64,000 nucleotides of DNA from Streptomyces sp. NBC_00464 (GTDB taxonomy: Bacteria; Actinomycetota; Actinomycetes; Streptomycetales; Streptomycetaceae): positions 3,720,001-3,784,000 of the forward strand of contig NZ_CP107899.1 in the NCBI RefSeq assembly GCF_036013915.1, read 5' to 3'. Below, one piece after another: positions 54,256-62,305 of this stretch. Position 1 is the stretch's first letter. Every line of letters starts with the position of its first letter. The position numbers were made by a program, and so were the translations under genes. Below the pieces are notes generated by a model. That model was given only the letters and a program-made list of their open reading frames with translations, was not told the DNA's origin and ran no database searches.

Positions 54256-55005
54256 TTAGCTCGGTGGCTGGGTCCAGGTGCGGCCGCACTTGGCACAGCG
54301 GACGACAGGGGCGGCGCCGGCTCCGCCGTGGAGGTCGAGGGGGCCGTCGCAGATCGGGCATCGGATGTCGAGGCGGGCTCGGTTGTCGCCGATGTCGAGA
54401 GCACGCTCGACCAGGCGGGCGGACATGGCGGCGACGACGTCGATGCGGTGCTGCTCCTCGTCGGTGAGGGGTCGCCACGGTCCACGGACGCCTTGCGTGC
54501 GGGCGAGGAGCCAGAGCGCGGCCAGGGGCGCGGTGCGCTGGCCGGTGTAGCGCCAGCGGCGGGGGTCCTTTGCTTGGCGGAGGGCGAGCTGGTTGCGGCG
54601 GCGGTCGTCTGATTCGGCGGTGCGGCGGGCGCGCGGATCGTCGGGCCAGGAGCGGCGGGCCGGGGCGGGGGTGATCGGGGCGTGCTGGATGGCGGCCGCG
54701 GTCTGGTCGGCGAGCTCGATGAGCCCGGCCTCGACGGTTCGGATGGTGTCGAGGACGTCGATGCGGAGGGGGGCGGCGGTCCAGCCGACTTGGTCGGGGG
54801 AGCGTTCGAGGGCGCGGAGGGCAGCGGCGCGGTAGCCGGCGGCCTCGCGTTCTTCGTCGGTCTGGGCGCGGGCGGAGATGATGCCGATGCCCATGGTGGG
54901 GGGCCAGGTGGTGGGGCGGGTGGCGAGGGCGTCGTTGAGGTCGCGCCAGTGGTAGACGACGGTGAAGAGGTGCTGGTCGGTGCGGGTGTTCTGGGTGGTG
55001 TTCAT
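54256..55005 (-). CDS. Hypothetical phage protein with C-terminal zinc ribbon
   Basis: The 249-residue protein is mostly helical with HLFTVVYHWRDLNDALATRP at the start, MGIGIISARAQTDEEREAAG, a basic middle, and a C-terminal zinc ribbon CPICDGPLDLHGG...VRCAKCGRTW. It is the last intact gene of the early leftward operon. The zinc ribbon suggests nucleic-acid contact. Its 3' end is duplicated in decayed form beyond the 53715 cargo gene. Confidence 0.75.
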   Translation of the reverse strand: MNTTQNTRTDQHLFTVVYHWRDLNDALATRPTTWPPTMGIGIISARAQTDEEREAAGYRAAALRALERSPDQVGWTAAPLRIDVLDTIRTVEAGLIELADQTAAAIQHAPITPAPARRSWPDDPRARRTAESDDRRRNQLALRQAKDPRRWRYTGQRTAPLAALWLLARTQGVRGPWRPLTDEEQHRIDVVAAMSARLVERALDIGDNRARLDIRCPICDGPLDLHGGAGAAPVVRCAKCGRTWTQPPS

Positions 55006-55097
55006 CGTGCGCTCCGTGGCGGGGTGGGGCGTAGGGTGATCAACACCTGGGGGCGCACCCGGTCTTGGCGGACGGTGGGTGCGCCCCTACTGCATGC

Positions 55098-55763
55098 TCA
55101 GCTCGGGGCGGGGTCTGCGCCGGATGCGCGGCGGCAGTCGGGGTAGTCGCGGGACAGGTGGTAGCGCGGGACCAGGTACTCGTCCTCCCCGGGCGTCGGC
55201 ATGGGGCCGGTCCAGGTGATGCCGGTGCTGGTGATCGGCTGGCCGCAGTGGGCACAGGCGCGCGGGCGGCTGTCGATGTCGGCGATCCACGCGGCGCAGA
55301 CGGCGGCAACCTGAATCAGCTCGGCGCGGAGCTTGGCCGGGTCGGACTCGGCAAACGCCTCCATGACCTCTTCGATGAGGACGTGCATCCAAGTGCCGTC
55401 GCCGCGCGCGAACGCTGCCTGGCACCCCTCGCGGGCCTTGTCGGCTTCCAGCGCGAGCGGCAGGCTTCCGGTGCCGTCGGGATGGTGCTGGTCGCCCCAC
55501 TTGGCGAGCTGCGCCTGGCGCTCGGTGTCGATGAGGCGGGCGAAGCGGAGCAGGCGGGGAGTGGCGAAGCGGAGAGGGTGGTACGTCGTCGATGCCGGGT
55601 CGGTGTCGTCCACGTGGTGCTCCTCGAAGGTGAGTTGGTCGGGGCCTGTGGTGCGGCGGCCGCGGGGCAGGTGGAACTTCTCGGTGCAGAAGGGGCCGAT
55701 GCCGGCCGCCCTCGACTCGGGGTCGAGGAGCGGCCGGTGGCACACCCCGCAGGTGTCCGTCAT
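55098..55763 (-). CDS. Zinc-knuckle plus MazG-like protein
   Basis: The 221-residue protein opens with CGVCHRPLLDPESRAAGIGP then FC, a DUF6011-like zinc ribbon. A MazG/NTP-pyrophosphohydrolase-like helical domain lies at about 80-165 (RQAQLAKWGDQHHPDGTGSL, LIEEVMEAFAESDPAKLRAE, LIQVAAVCAAWIADID) with the EExxE...ExxQ acidic helix pair. A second CAHCGQPI knuckle follows. MazG-type enzymes remove aberrant or alarmone nucleotides and are common in phages. It starts overlapping the small upstream gene (ATGA). Confidence 0.75.
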   Translation of the reverse strand: MTDTCGVCHRPLLDPESRAAGIGPFCTEKFHLPRGRRTTGPDQLTFEEHHVDDTDPASTTYHPLRFATPRLLRFARLIDTERQAQLAKWGDQHHPDGTGSLPLALEADKAREGCQAAFARGDGTWMHVLIEEVMEAFAESDPAKLRAELIQVAAVCAAWIADIDSRPRACAHCGQPITSTGITWTGPMPTPGEDEYLVPRYHLSRDYPDCRRASGADPAPS

Positions 55764-55936
55764 GGGGCGAGTGACCCCGTCCAGCTGGCGAGCTCCTCGG
55801 TGGTGGCGGTGTGCGCCTGGACCAGGTCCTCGCGCTCAAGGAGCAGGTCCTGCAGAGCGGTCCAGCTGGTGCGGGGGTCCGCGGTGGGCAGCAGCGCCCG
55901 GATCTCGGCGAGGCGGGCCTCGGTCAGCTCAGGCAC
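55760..55936 (-). CDS. Small hypothetical protein, 58 residues
   Basis: GTG 55936 opens a 58-codon frame beginning VPELTEARLAEIRALLPTAD, then SWTALQDLLLEREDLVQAHT, two clean amphipathic helices. Its stop overlaps the MazG-like start (ATGA) and its start overlaps the HNH-like gene, leaving no room otherwise. Function unknown; a short helical partner protein is likely. Confidence 0.7.
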   Translation of the reverse strand: MPELTEARLAEIRALLPTADPRTSWTALQDLLLEREDLVQAHTATTEELASWTGSLAP

Positions 55937-56504
55937 CGGCGGTCTCCAGCTGCTGAGCGAGGTGGGCGGCGCGCTGTTCCGTCTTGCACTGGCCGCAGTA
56001 GGCCCGGCCGTCCGACTCGTACTTGCCGTGTTCGGCCTGGTCGTGGCCGTGGACGCATTCGGCCGGGCGCTTCTGTCCGCCGGCCAGGTAGCGCAGCTGC
56101 TCGCGGGTGAGCTGGCGGCCGGGCTCGTCGTCCACGTGGTCGGGTGAGACGCAGTGGAAGTAGCCGCACTCGGAGTAGGCGTACCCCTCCGGGGCTCGGC
56201 CGGTGCGCAGCCGGAAGGCGATGGCGGCCGCGGTGTGGCACTGGTCCTTGTAACGGAGGACTGGGGTTCGGGAGGTCGACCCGTGTTCTCCCGTCCACGC
56301 GAGGTGGCCGCCTTCGACGGGGCGCGTCTTGCTCCGCCACTTCTGTTCGAGGGTGAGCGGTTGCGGCTGGACGTTGGGGAGGCCGAGCTCGCGACGGATG
56401 CGGCCGACGCGGTGCTTGTCGACGCGGAGGGTACGGGCGATGCCGCTATTGGAGAGCTGGCCTCGGCGGAGAAGGGCGGTGATCTCGTCGTCGGTGGCGT
56501 TCAT
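55929..56504 (-). CDS. HTH plus HNH-like / zinc protein
   Basis: From ATG 56504 the 191-residue product has an N-terminal HTH (DDEITALLRRGQLSNSGIAR, then TLRVDKHRVGRIRRELGLP). An HNH_3-like centre follows (HTAAAIAFRLRTGRAPEGYA, YSECGYFHCVSPDHVDDEPG) and a C-terminal CVHGHDQ...YCGQC knuckle. The HTH-plus-HNH layout is typical of phage homing-type or DNA-metabolism nucleases, but the catalytic triad is not certain. Confidence 0.7.
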   Translation of the reverse strand: MNATDDEITALLRRGQLSNSGIARTLRVDKHRVGRIRRELGLPNVQPQPLTLEQKWRSKTRPVEGGHLAWTGEHGSTSRTPVLRYKDQCHTAAAIAFRLRTGRAPEGYAYSECGYFHCVSPDHVDDEPGRQLTREQLRYLAGGQKRPAECVHGHDQAEHGKYESDGRAYCGQCKTEQRAAHLAQQLETAGA

Positions 56505-56992
56505 CGGCTGCCGTCCGGGTCTGCCTGGACGCTGGCACGGAGGACGTCGTCGACTGTGACAGAGACCGGTCCGTCCTCGGCTTCGTGGACCAGGCGCCAG
56601 CGCTTTGCGGTGCGGTCCCACTCGATGTGTTCGTCGCCGGTGCTGTTGCTGATGTGCCCGTCCGGCTCGATGTGGAAGAGCACGCCGGCGTCGACGAGGG
56701 CGTTGAGTCCTTCGACGGCGCGCTCCCAGGGGCCGGCGGGCGGGAGGCCGAGCTGGGTACGGGCGGCTGTGGGGTAGTGGCCGGTGGCGTCGAGCAGCTG
56801 CTCGGCCAGGAGGCGGGTGATGCGGCGCTCCTTGTCGAGGGCGTCCGTCGCGGTGTTCCTCGCGCGGATCGTCTCGATGTGGGAGTTGATCTCCTCGGTG
56901 AGCAGGTTCTCAGCTTCGAGGCGGGCGCGGATGGTGGTGAGGTGTGCTTCGACCTCGGCGGTGAGGCGGGCGTGGGTGGTGAGTCCGAACAT
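56501..56992 (-). CDS. Hypothetical phage protein
   Basis: The 163-residue protein has a long helical N-terminus (LTTHARLTAEVEAHLTTIRA to ALDKERRITRLLAEQLLDAT) and an alpha-beta C-terminal half (LNALVDAGVLFHIEPDGHIS, then DRTAKRWRLVHEAEDGP). It overlaps the following gene by ATGA. The coiled-coil part suggests oligomerisation. No family recognised. Confidence 0.65.
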   Translation of the reverse strand: MFGLTTHARLTAEVEAHLTTIRARLEAENLLTEEINSHIETIRARNTATDALDKERRITRLLAEQLLDATGHYPTAARTQLGLPPAGPWERAVEGLNALVDAGVLFHIEPDGHISNSTGDEHIEWDRTAKRWRLVHEAEDGPVSVTVDDVLRASVQADPDGSR

Positions 56993-57063
56993 GGTGGGTT
57001 GCTCCTGGCTGCGTGTGCCGGGGGCGGGCGCCCTATCGGCGCCCCAAGTCCGGTCGGTGTTGG

Positions 57064-57240
57064 TCAGGTGGTGGGTGGCGGGAGTTGATCGAGGGCGTCG
57101 CCGATGTCGTCGGAGATCTGGCGCCAGCGGTTGGCGAGGTCCGGGGCGGTGGCGTCGCGGACGGACGCGGCAACGAGAAGGGCTTTGACGATTTCGGATG
57201 CGTCGCGGGTGCCGCCGGGGAGGCGGAGGAGGGCGGCCAT
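57064..57240 (-). CDS. Small helical protein downstream of SSB
   Basis: ATG 57240 overlaps the ssb stop (TGATG). The 58-residue product reads MAALLRLPGGTRDASEIVKA, then SVRDATAPDLANRWRQISDD and IGDALDQLPPPTT, with three short helices. Coding is supported by the stop-start overlap and helix pattern. Possibly an SSB partner; function unknown. Confidence 0.6.
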   Translation of the reverse strand: MAALLRLPGGTRDASEIVKALLVAASVRDATAPDLANRWRQISDDIGDALDQLPPPTT

Positions 57241-57788
57241 CAGAACGGGGGCTCGTCGCTGTATCCCTGGCCGCCGCGCTGGCCCTGGGGCTGGTTGGTG
57301 TAGCCCTTGGCGTTGTCGACGGCCCAGGGGTCGTCGGCCGGGGGCTGCTGTCCCTGGCGGGTCTGCGGGGGCCGGGTCTGCTGGGCCTGTCCGCGCGGCT
57401 GGCTGCCCGCCTGCGCCCCGTTCGTGCTGTTCGTGGCCTTGGTGACCTGGGCGGTGGCGAACGCCAGCGACGGGCCGATGCTGCGGATCATGAGCGCGGT
57501 CCGCTCGTGCTTGACCCCGTCCTTCTCCCACGTCTCCGTGCGCAGGTCGCCGGTGACCACGACCTCCATGCCCTTGGTCAGGGTCTCGGCGACGTTCTCC
57601 GCCAGGCGCTCCCACACGGTGCCGCGGACGTACATCACGTCGCCGTCCTCCCACTGCTGCGTCTGCTGGTTCAGGCGCCGGGAGTTGAAGGCGAGGGGGA
57701 CGGAGGCGACGGCCTTCGAGGACTGGGTGAAGCGGAGCTCGGGGTCCGCGGTGAGGCGGCCGACGCCGGTCAGGGTGGGCAGTGCCAT
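57240..57788 (-). CDS. ssb: Phage single-stranded DNA-binding protein
   Basis: The 182-residue SSB begins MALPTLTGVGRLTADPELRF and has the OB-fold strands VASVPLAFNSRRLNQQTQQW, VMYVRGTVWERLAENVAETL and TKGMEVVVTGDLRTETWEKD. The Gln/Gly/Pro-rich tail ends YSDEPPF, the acidic tip that recruits partner proteins (compare DDDIPF). It acts at the phage replication fork; the gene lies within the early operon. Confidence 0.95.
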   Translation of the reverse strand: MALPTLTGVGRLTADPELRFTQSSKAVASVPLAFNSRRLNQQTQQWEDGDVMYVRGTVWERLAENVAETLTKGMEVVVTGDLRTETWEKDGVKHERTALMIRSIGPSLAFATAQVTKATNSTNGAQAGSQPRGQAQQTRPPQTRQGQQPPADDPWAVDNAKGYTNQPQGQRGGQGYSDEPPF

Positions 57789-57813
57789 GAGCTGATCTCT
57801 CTTTCGTGAGGGG

Positions 57814-58707
57814 CTATCGGGGGTTGCTGACCGGAGTGGACTCGCCCGTGGGGGTGTCCTTCTCCGTCGCGATGGAAGTGGGGTCGGGCCCGTTGCATCC
57901 GAGCTGGGCCCGCAGGGGGCCGGTGTGCCGGGGGTTGGTGCAGGGCGGCTCGGCCGCGGCGCGACGCTGCTCGGCGCAGCTCTCGCAGAAGTCACCGCCG
58001 CTGTTGCACTGCCAGCGGAGCGCGGTGCGCACGTGGGCGCGGACGACCTCCAGGCGCTCGGCCTTGGTCATGGTGTCGGTGACGATGAAGTCGCCGCGGA
58101 ACTCGGTGCCGCAGCTGTCGCAGAAGACGCCGAGTCCGCACGGGTACTTCTGGCCGGTCGGGGTGTCGCCCTCGACCGGGCCGCAGTCGGGGCCGGAGCA
58201 GTCCTCGCGGGCGCCTCGGTGAGTGGTGAGCCCGCCGTGAGATGGGTCGGGCCCCTCGTTCGCCTCGGCCGGGGAGTTGCATCCGGTGGCGCAGGCGTAG
58301 ACGAGGGCGCCGAGCGGGGAACGGTGGCCGGTCGGGGTAAGGCCGTGGCCCGCCCCGCACCTGCCGCATGCGGGGCGGGGCAGGTCGGCGACGTGGTCCG
58401 GGCACGGTTCGCCAGTCGAGATGGCTCGGCCGCACATGGAGGGTGTCACCATCCGCTGCTCCTCGGTGAGCATGTGGCCGATGTGGTCAGCGGCCCATCG
58501 AACTCCGGCGCCGCGTTCGCTGCTCGGGTTGGCCACGGCCCGCAAGGCAGCGATGGCGTCACGGAATGCCGCGGAGCGGATGACCGGGGCTGCTGTGGCA
58601 AGAACGGCATCAGCGAGTGACTCGTACGGCGCCATGAATGTGGTGCTCGGGTGGTCCTTCACGGCCTGGATGGCGGCCGCGCGGGCGGCGGCGGGGACGT
58701 AGGTCAT
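57814..58707 (-). CDS. Cysteine-rich zinc-binding hypothetical protein
   Basis: The 297-residue protein has an alpha-helical N-terminus (MTYVPAAARAAAIQAVKDHP) and then several cysteine clusters: CGRCGAGHG, CATGCNS, CSGPDCGP, FCDSCGTEF, CNSGGDFCESC. These suggest two or more zinc ribbons. It lies upstream of ssb in the early operon. Likely a nucleic-acid-associated protein; not further identified. Confidence 0.7.
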   Translation of the reverse strand: MTYVPAAARAAAIQAVKDHPSTTFMAPYESLADAVLATAAPVIRSAAFRDAIAALRAVANPSSERGAGVRWAADHIGHMLTEEQRMVTPSMCGRAISTGEPCPDHVADLPRPACGRCGAGHGLTPTGHRSPLGALVYACATGCNSPAEANEGPDPSHGGLTTHRGAREDCSGPDCGPVEGDTPTGQKYPCGLGVFCDSCGTEFRGDFIVTDTMTKAERLEVVRAHVRTALRWQCNSGGDFCESCAEQRRAAAEPPCTNPRHTGPLRAQLGCNGPDPTSIATEKDTPTGESTPVSNPR

Positions 58708-59000
58708 CGGTTCTTCCTTCTGCCGTGGTCGTCGAGTCGGGTGACTCCGACGGGGAGGGCCAACTGCTCGCGGCGGGCGGGGCAGGTGGCGATGTGCGGG
58801 AGGTGGAGGCGCTCCCACCCGTTCAGCGGGAGGTCGTCGGTCGGGCGGCGGGACCGGAGCGTGCCGGTGCCGTCCCGCCAGACCGCGGCGTTCCCGGCGG
58901 GGTCTGGGTCGGGATCGACGGCGAGGTTCCGGCCGGCCTCGGTGCGGGTCCAGCGGATCGGGTGGTGGCAGTCGGGGCAGTGCGCGGCTGGTGGGGCCAT
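58704..59000 (-). CDS. Small zinc-ribbon protein
   Basis: ATG 59000 gives 98 residues beginning MAPPAAHCPDCHHPIRWTRT, with NAAVWRDGTGTLRSRRPTDD and HLPHIATCPARREQLALPV. A CPDC pair near the start and a His/Cys site later form a plausible zinc site. The stop overlaps the next gene (ATGA). Its 5' half lies under the 3' half of the 58823-59296 frame. Confidence 0.65.
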   Translation of the reverse strand: MAPPAAHCPDCHHPIRWTRTEAGRNLAVDPDPDPAGNAAVWRDGTGTLRSRRPTDDLPLNGWERLHLPHIATCPARREQLALPVGVTRLDDHGRRKNR

Positions 59001-59296
59001 GGCTGTGTCCGGTTGTGGGTGCGGGTGTGTGCCCGGTCTGCGGCGGTGGTCCGCTCCGGGTGGGGGGCGGCCAGCGGGATACGGATCCCACCGATGACGG
59101 CGAAGCACTGGCTGCTTGGGGCGGCGGTGCAGGCCGGGCAGAGCGTCGTCTCGGTGATCCAGTCGATGCGGCGGACATCGTGGGTGGCAGTGCGGCGCAC
59201 GGCCCCGGTGGCGGGGTTCGTGCACAGCTCACCGGCCGGGGCGTTGCACCAGGAGCAGACGACGTTGAGCTGGGGAAAGCGGGCGCTGGCAGCCAT
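58823..59296 (-). CDS. Zinc-knuckle protein with overlapping or frameshifted C-terminus
   Basis: The 157-codon frame begins MAASARFPQLNVVCSWCNAP and has CTNPATGAVRRTATHDVRRI and LCPACTAAPSSQCFAVIGGI, a good zinc-binding domain to about residue 75. The remaining 80 residues lie over the 58704-59000 gene and are His/Thr/Pro-rich, as an out-of-frame reading would be. Either the overlap is tolerated or the original stop was lost by mutation. Confidence 0.6.
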   Translation of the reverse strand: MAASARFPQLNVVCSWCNAPAGELCTNPATGAVRRTATHDVRRIDWITETTLCPACTAAPSSQCFAVIGGIRIPLAAPHPERTTAADRAHTRTHNRTQPWPHQPRTAPTATTRSAGPAPRPAGTSPSIPTQTPPGTPRSGGTAPARSGPAARPTTSR

Positions 59297-60003
59297 CAGG
59301 TGACGTCCTCGTAGGTCGGGGCCGGCTGCTCGGCGGAAGCGGCGAGCGCGGCGGCGGCATCGCGGATGCGCTGCTCGGCGGCCAGGTCCTCGGCCGGATC
59401 GGTCGGGGGCAGGCCGGCGGCGAGGCGGCGGGCGTCGTCGAGGCGGGCGGGGTGCACGTCCTGGCGACGGCGGCCGCGGGTCGTGCAGCTGGTGCCGGGC
59501 AAGGCCTGGCAGATGCGGCAGCTGATCACGCGGGGGTTCGTGACGCCGGTCGTCGCCTTCGGAATGGCTTGCCCAACGGCGGCGCGGACGGCTGCTGCCC
59601 GTCCGGTGTACGGGCCGGACTCGCCGGGCGGGAGAGCGAGGCGGGTGGCGGCGCCGAGGACGGCGGCCGGGGTACGGGGCGGCAGGATGCCGTCGCCTGC
59701 GGCCTTTGTCAGAGCGCGGATGGACCGGGCGGACTCAAGGCCGGTCTCGCCCGGGTCGCCGTCGTAGACCAGGCTCGCGGCCTCGATGCGATCGGCGCGG
59801 CGGGCCTTGATCTCGGTGATGATCTCGGCAGGGCTGATGAAGGGCTGGCGCGCGGCGACGACGGTGATGGCGGCGCGCGCCTCGATGACGTCGTACGGGG
59901 CGAGGATGTCGCCCCAGACGTCCGGGGTGTGTTCGTTGAAGCGCTGCTGCGGGCAGGCGGCGGCGACGTACTTCGCGATCAGGATCGCTTCCTGTGGTGT
60001 CAC
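59296..60003 (-). CDS. Replicative helicase loader-like protein
   Basis: The 235-residue protein begins MTPQEAILIAKYVAAACPQQ, then NEHTPDVWGDILAPYDVIEA and QPFISPAEIITEIKARRADR. This resembles the N-terminal domain of loader/replisome organiser proteins of actinophages. A C-terminal zinc knuckle CRICQALPGTSCTTRGRRRQ follows. It starts in the stop codon of the initiator gene, the usual initiator-then-loader order of phage replication modules. Confidence 0.7.
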   Translation of the reverse strand: MTPQEAILIAKYVAAACPQQRFNEHTPDVWGDILAPYDVIEARAAITVVAARQPFISPAEIITEIKARRADRIEAASLVYDGDPGETGLESARSIRALTKAAGDGILPPRTPAAVLGAATRLALPPGESGPYTGRAAAVRAAVGQAIPKATTGVTNPRVISCRICQALPGTSCTTRGRRRQDVHPARLDDARRLAAGLPPTDPAEDLAAEQRIRDAAAALAASAEQPAPTYEDVT

Positions 60004-61001
60004 TGTCCCTCCAGCTGGGTGCGGGCGTTGGCTCGGGCCAGGGCGCGGTCGAAGATGTCGGTGCCCGTGTTCGGGTCGAAGCCGGGGGCGGTTGCAGCAG
60101 ATGTGCGGGTGGGCGTCGGAGTGGTGTTCATGACCTGGTTCACCACGCTGGGGAGCGTTGAGGGGTGGAGACCCTTGGCCATCCAGTGGGCGATACCTCG
60201 ACGGATGTCGTCGGGATCGATGCGGTCCTCATCGAGGAGGACTCGGATGTGCTTGGCGACTTGGCCGATGACGGAAGAGGGTGGGCGTTTCGCGGCACGG
60301 GCCAACCACTCGCCGACGACCGTCTGCGCGGTGACAGGTTCGGGGTTCGCGTCGTCTTCTGGGGCAGCTGTGGCGGCCGGTTCGTTGGCGACCTCTGGCC
60401 ACGCAGAAGGTTCCTGGTGGTTGGACTGGTGGTTATTGGTGGTTAGGGGGGCACTGAGTGCGTGACATGCGGACGCAGAGTGCGTGACATCACGCATTTC
60501 AAGTGCGTGACTCACGGACTCAGAGTGCGTGACACACTCCTCTGTCACGTCGTCAGAGTGCGTGACATCTGGCTTCGTCACAGACTCTCCGTGTGTGACC
60601 GTCACGGACTCGGGAGGCGTGACGCGCCTCTGACGTGACCGGCGCTGTCGCTCCGCCGCCTGCTTCTTCGCGTCCTCCGCCTCGGCCTCCAGCTCCGCCC
60701 AGTCGAAGGCCGGCCGCTTTGCTGACAGCGCCAGCCGCCACTTCGTACGGCCACCAACCGACCCGTCCCGCTGGATCAGACCCGACTTCTCCAGACGACG
60801 CAGCGCACGCTGCACCGTCCGCTCGTCGTAGCCGGTGCGGTACTGGATTCGCAGAACGGACGGGTGGGTGTTGCTCCCGTCAGGGCGGGCGTGTTCGGCC
60901 AGCACCTGGAGGACATGACGTGCCGTGCTGTCTGGCCGACCCTTGCCGGTCCGCAGCATGGGGGCGTCGTCCATCGCCCAGGTCACAGCCTCTGTGCTCA
61001 C
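60000..61001 (-). CDS. Phage replication initiator (winged helix) with iteron-containing gene
   Basis: The 333-residue protein has an N-terminal winged helix: ARHVLQVLAEHARPDGSNTH, PSVLRIQYRTGYDERTVQRA, LRRLEKSGLIQRDGSVGGRT. A variable middle (SVTVTHGESVTKPDVTHSDD) is translated from the iterons, and a C-terminal helical domain (EWLARAAKRPPSSVIGQVAK, then IRRGIAHWMAKGLHPSTLPS) probably contacts the loader. The plan equals lambda O: DNA-binding part, origin repeats inside the gene, partner-binding part. It lies directly upstream of the loader-like gene. Confidence 0.85.
   Translation of the reverse strand: MSTEAVTWAMDDAPMLRTGKGRPDSTARHVLQVLAEHARPDGSNTHPSVLRIQYRTGYDERTVQRALRRLEKSGLIQRDGSVGGRTKWRLALSAKRPAFDWAELEAEAEDAKKQAAERQRRSRQRRVTPPESVTVTHGESVTKPDVTHSDDVTEECVTHSESVSHALEMRDVTHSASACHALSAPLTTNNHQSNHQEPSAWPEVANEPAATAAPEDDANPEPVTAQTVVGEWLARAAKRPPSSVIGQVAKHIRVLLDEDRIDPDDIRRGIAHWMAKGLHPSTLPSVVNQVMNTTPTPTRTSAATAPGFDPNTGTDIFDRALARANARTQLEGQ
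60457..60623. repeat. Phage origin iterons inside the initiator gene
   Basis: The decamer AGTGCGTGAC occurs perfectly at 60457, 60479, 60502, 60524 and 60557. Related CGTGTGTGAC is at 60590 and GAGGCGTGAC at 60614. Spacings are 22, 23, 22, 33, 33 and 24 bases, that is whole helical turns. A GGTGGTTATTGGTGGTTAG stretch, lower in GC, lies immediately to the left (about 60430-60448). This is the layout of a lambda-type origin. Confidence 0.85.
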
Positions 61002-61064
61002 AGCTCGCCTTCGGTTCGGGGGGTGGTGCGGCCGGCCGGGGAGACCAGCCGCACCAGGGGTGGA

Positions 61065-61913
61065 TCAGCGGGAAGCCGAGGCGCCGTTCAGCACGGCCAT
61101 CGGGACGTCCGAGTCGATAAGCGTTCGGATGTCGTTGAAGGCCGCGGTGAGGATGTCCTCGGGGCGCTCGATCTTGAAGCCGAGGCGAAGCTCGCCCTTC
61201 TGGCGGTCGAGGCGGTACTTGAACCGGGCGGTGACCTTGTACCGCTCGGTGCCCTCGAACGGGGCCAGGGCCAGGACCAGCGTGGCTGGGATGGTGATCT
61301 CGCCCTTGTGGCCGGCCTTCGCCTGGACCTCTTCGGCGTACGTGAAGGTCCGCTGCCCGGAGTCGAGGCGCTGCGAGCTCTGGAACTCGGCGGAGGTCGT
61401 GGCCTCGAAGGACTGGGCGAGCTCCAGCATCGTCGCGGAGTCCGGCTCGACCAGGTCGACGAGGTTGTCCTCAATGAACTCCGCGAACTGGCCCTGTGTC
61501 ACCAGCTGGTTGTCCGCCGAAGTCCACGCCCGCCAGGCCGAAGTCTCGCGGAGGCGGAGCTCCAGGCGGTGGCTGCCCCAGCGGGCGTCCTCGGCGGTGT
61601 GCGCGTCGAGTACAGCGGTGATGGTGCGGCGCTCGACGTCCGCGTACACCTCGGTGTTGTTGTCGCCGTGCTTGTCGAAGTAGGCGAGGAAGCTGTCGAC
61701 GTCGCGGACGACGGTGGTGCCCGTCTTCCGCGGGGGCTTCCCGGTGTGCTCCGGGGCGGTGAGGTCGATCTGACGGAACTCACCGCGGCCCAGGGCGATG
61801 ACGTGGACCTTGCCGGGCTCCAGGATCTGGGGGGCGACGGCCGCCTGGGCGACATCGATGATGGCTTGGGCGCCGCCATCGGACTTGCTGTCGAGGGTGG
61901 TCGAGTACGTCAT
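61065..61913 (-). CDS. DUF2303 (YfdQ-like) protein
   Basis: The 282-residue protein matches the DUF2303 pattern: TVVRDVDSFLAYFDKHGDNN with EVYADVERRTITAVLDAH, GSHRLELRLRETSAWRAW, GQFAEFIEDNLVDLVEPDSA and LALAPFEGTERYKVTARFKY. This family is common in prophage early regions and has no established function. Its start overlaps the stop of the preceding gene by one base. Confidence 0.88.
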   Translation of the reverse strand: MTYSTTLDSKSDGGAQAIIDVAQAAVAPQILEPGKVHVIALGRGEFRQIDLTAPEHTGKPPRKTGTTVVRDVDSFLAYFDKHGDNNTEVYADVERRTITAVLDAHTAEDARWGSHRLELRLRETSAWRAWTSADNQLVTQGQFAEFIEDNLVDLVEPDSATMLELAQSFEATTSAEFQSSQRLDSGQRTFTYAEEVQAKAGHKGEITIPATLVLALAPFEGTERYKVTARFKYRLDRQKGELRLGFKIERPEDILTAAFNDIRTLIDSDVPMAVLNGASASR

Positions 61914-62305
61914 CAGTTCGCGCTCCTGAGCTGGGACTTCGGGGTGGTGGTGGGCTCGACCTCGCGGAGACCCGTGATGACGGGCTGGCGCGGGTCGGTG
62001 CGGGAGAGGTTGCCGTCGTCCGTCGCGAAGAAGATCGACTTCGGGCGTTCGGTCTTCGGGAGCCGGGCGGCGACGGTGTCCATGACGGTGAGCGTCCGGC
62101 CGTCCGTCCCGGCGATCGGCTTGATGTCGATCTTCAGCGAGAGCGAACCGGCCTTGCCGGTCTCCCGGATCGCCTCGATCAGCTCGTGCAGCCTCGTGCT
62201 GAGCTCGTCGTGCAGCTGGCCGCCGGACTGCTCCTGGAGGAACGAGGCGAACGGTCGGATGACCGGCTCGGTCTCCTCGGCGACGGGCTTCGTGGTTGTG
62301 CTCAT
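61913..62305 (-). CDS. Early-region hypothetical protein
   Basis: From ATG 62305 the 130-residue protein reads VIRPFASFLQEQSGGQLHDE, then LHELIEAIRETGKAGSLSLK and TVMDTVAARLPKTERPKSIF. The pattern occurs beside DUF2303 genes in Streptomyces phages and suggests an alpha-beta fold with a conserved FFATDDGNLSR region. Probable early DNA-metabolism accessory protein; unknown. Confidence 0.75.
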   Translation of the reverse strand: MSTTTKPVAEETEPVIRPFASFLQEQSGGQLHDELSTRLHELIEAIRETGKAGSLSLKIDIKPIAGTDGRTLTVMDTVAARLPKTERPKSIFFATDDGNLSRTDPRQPVITGLREVEPTTTPKSQLRSAN

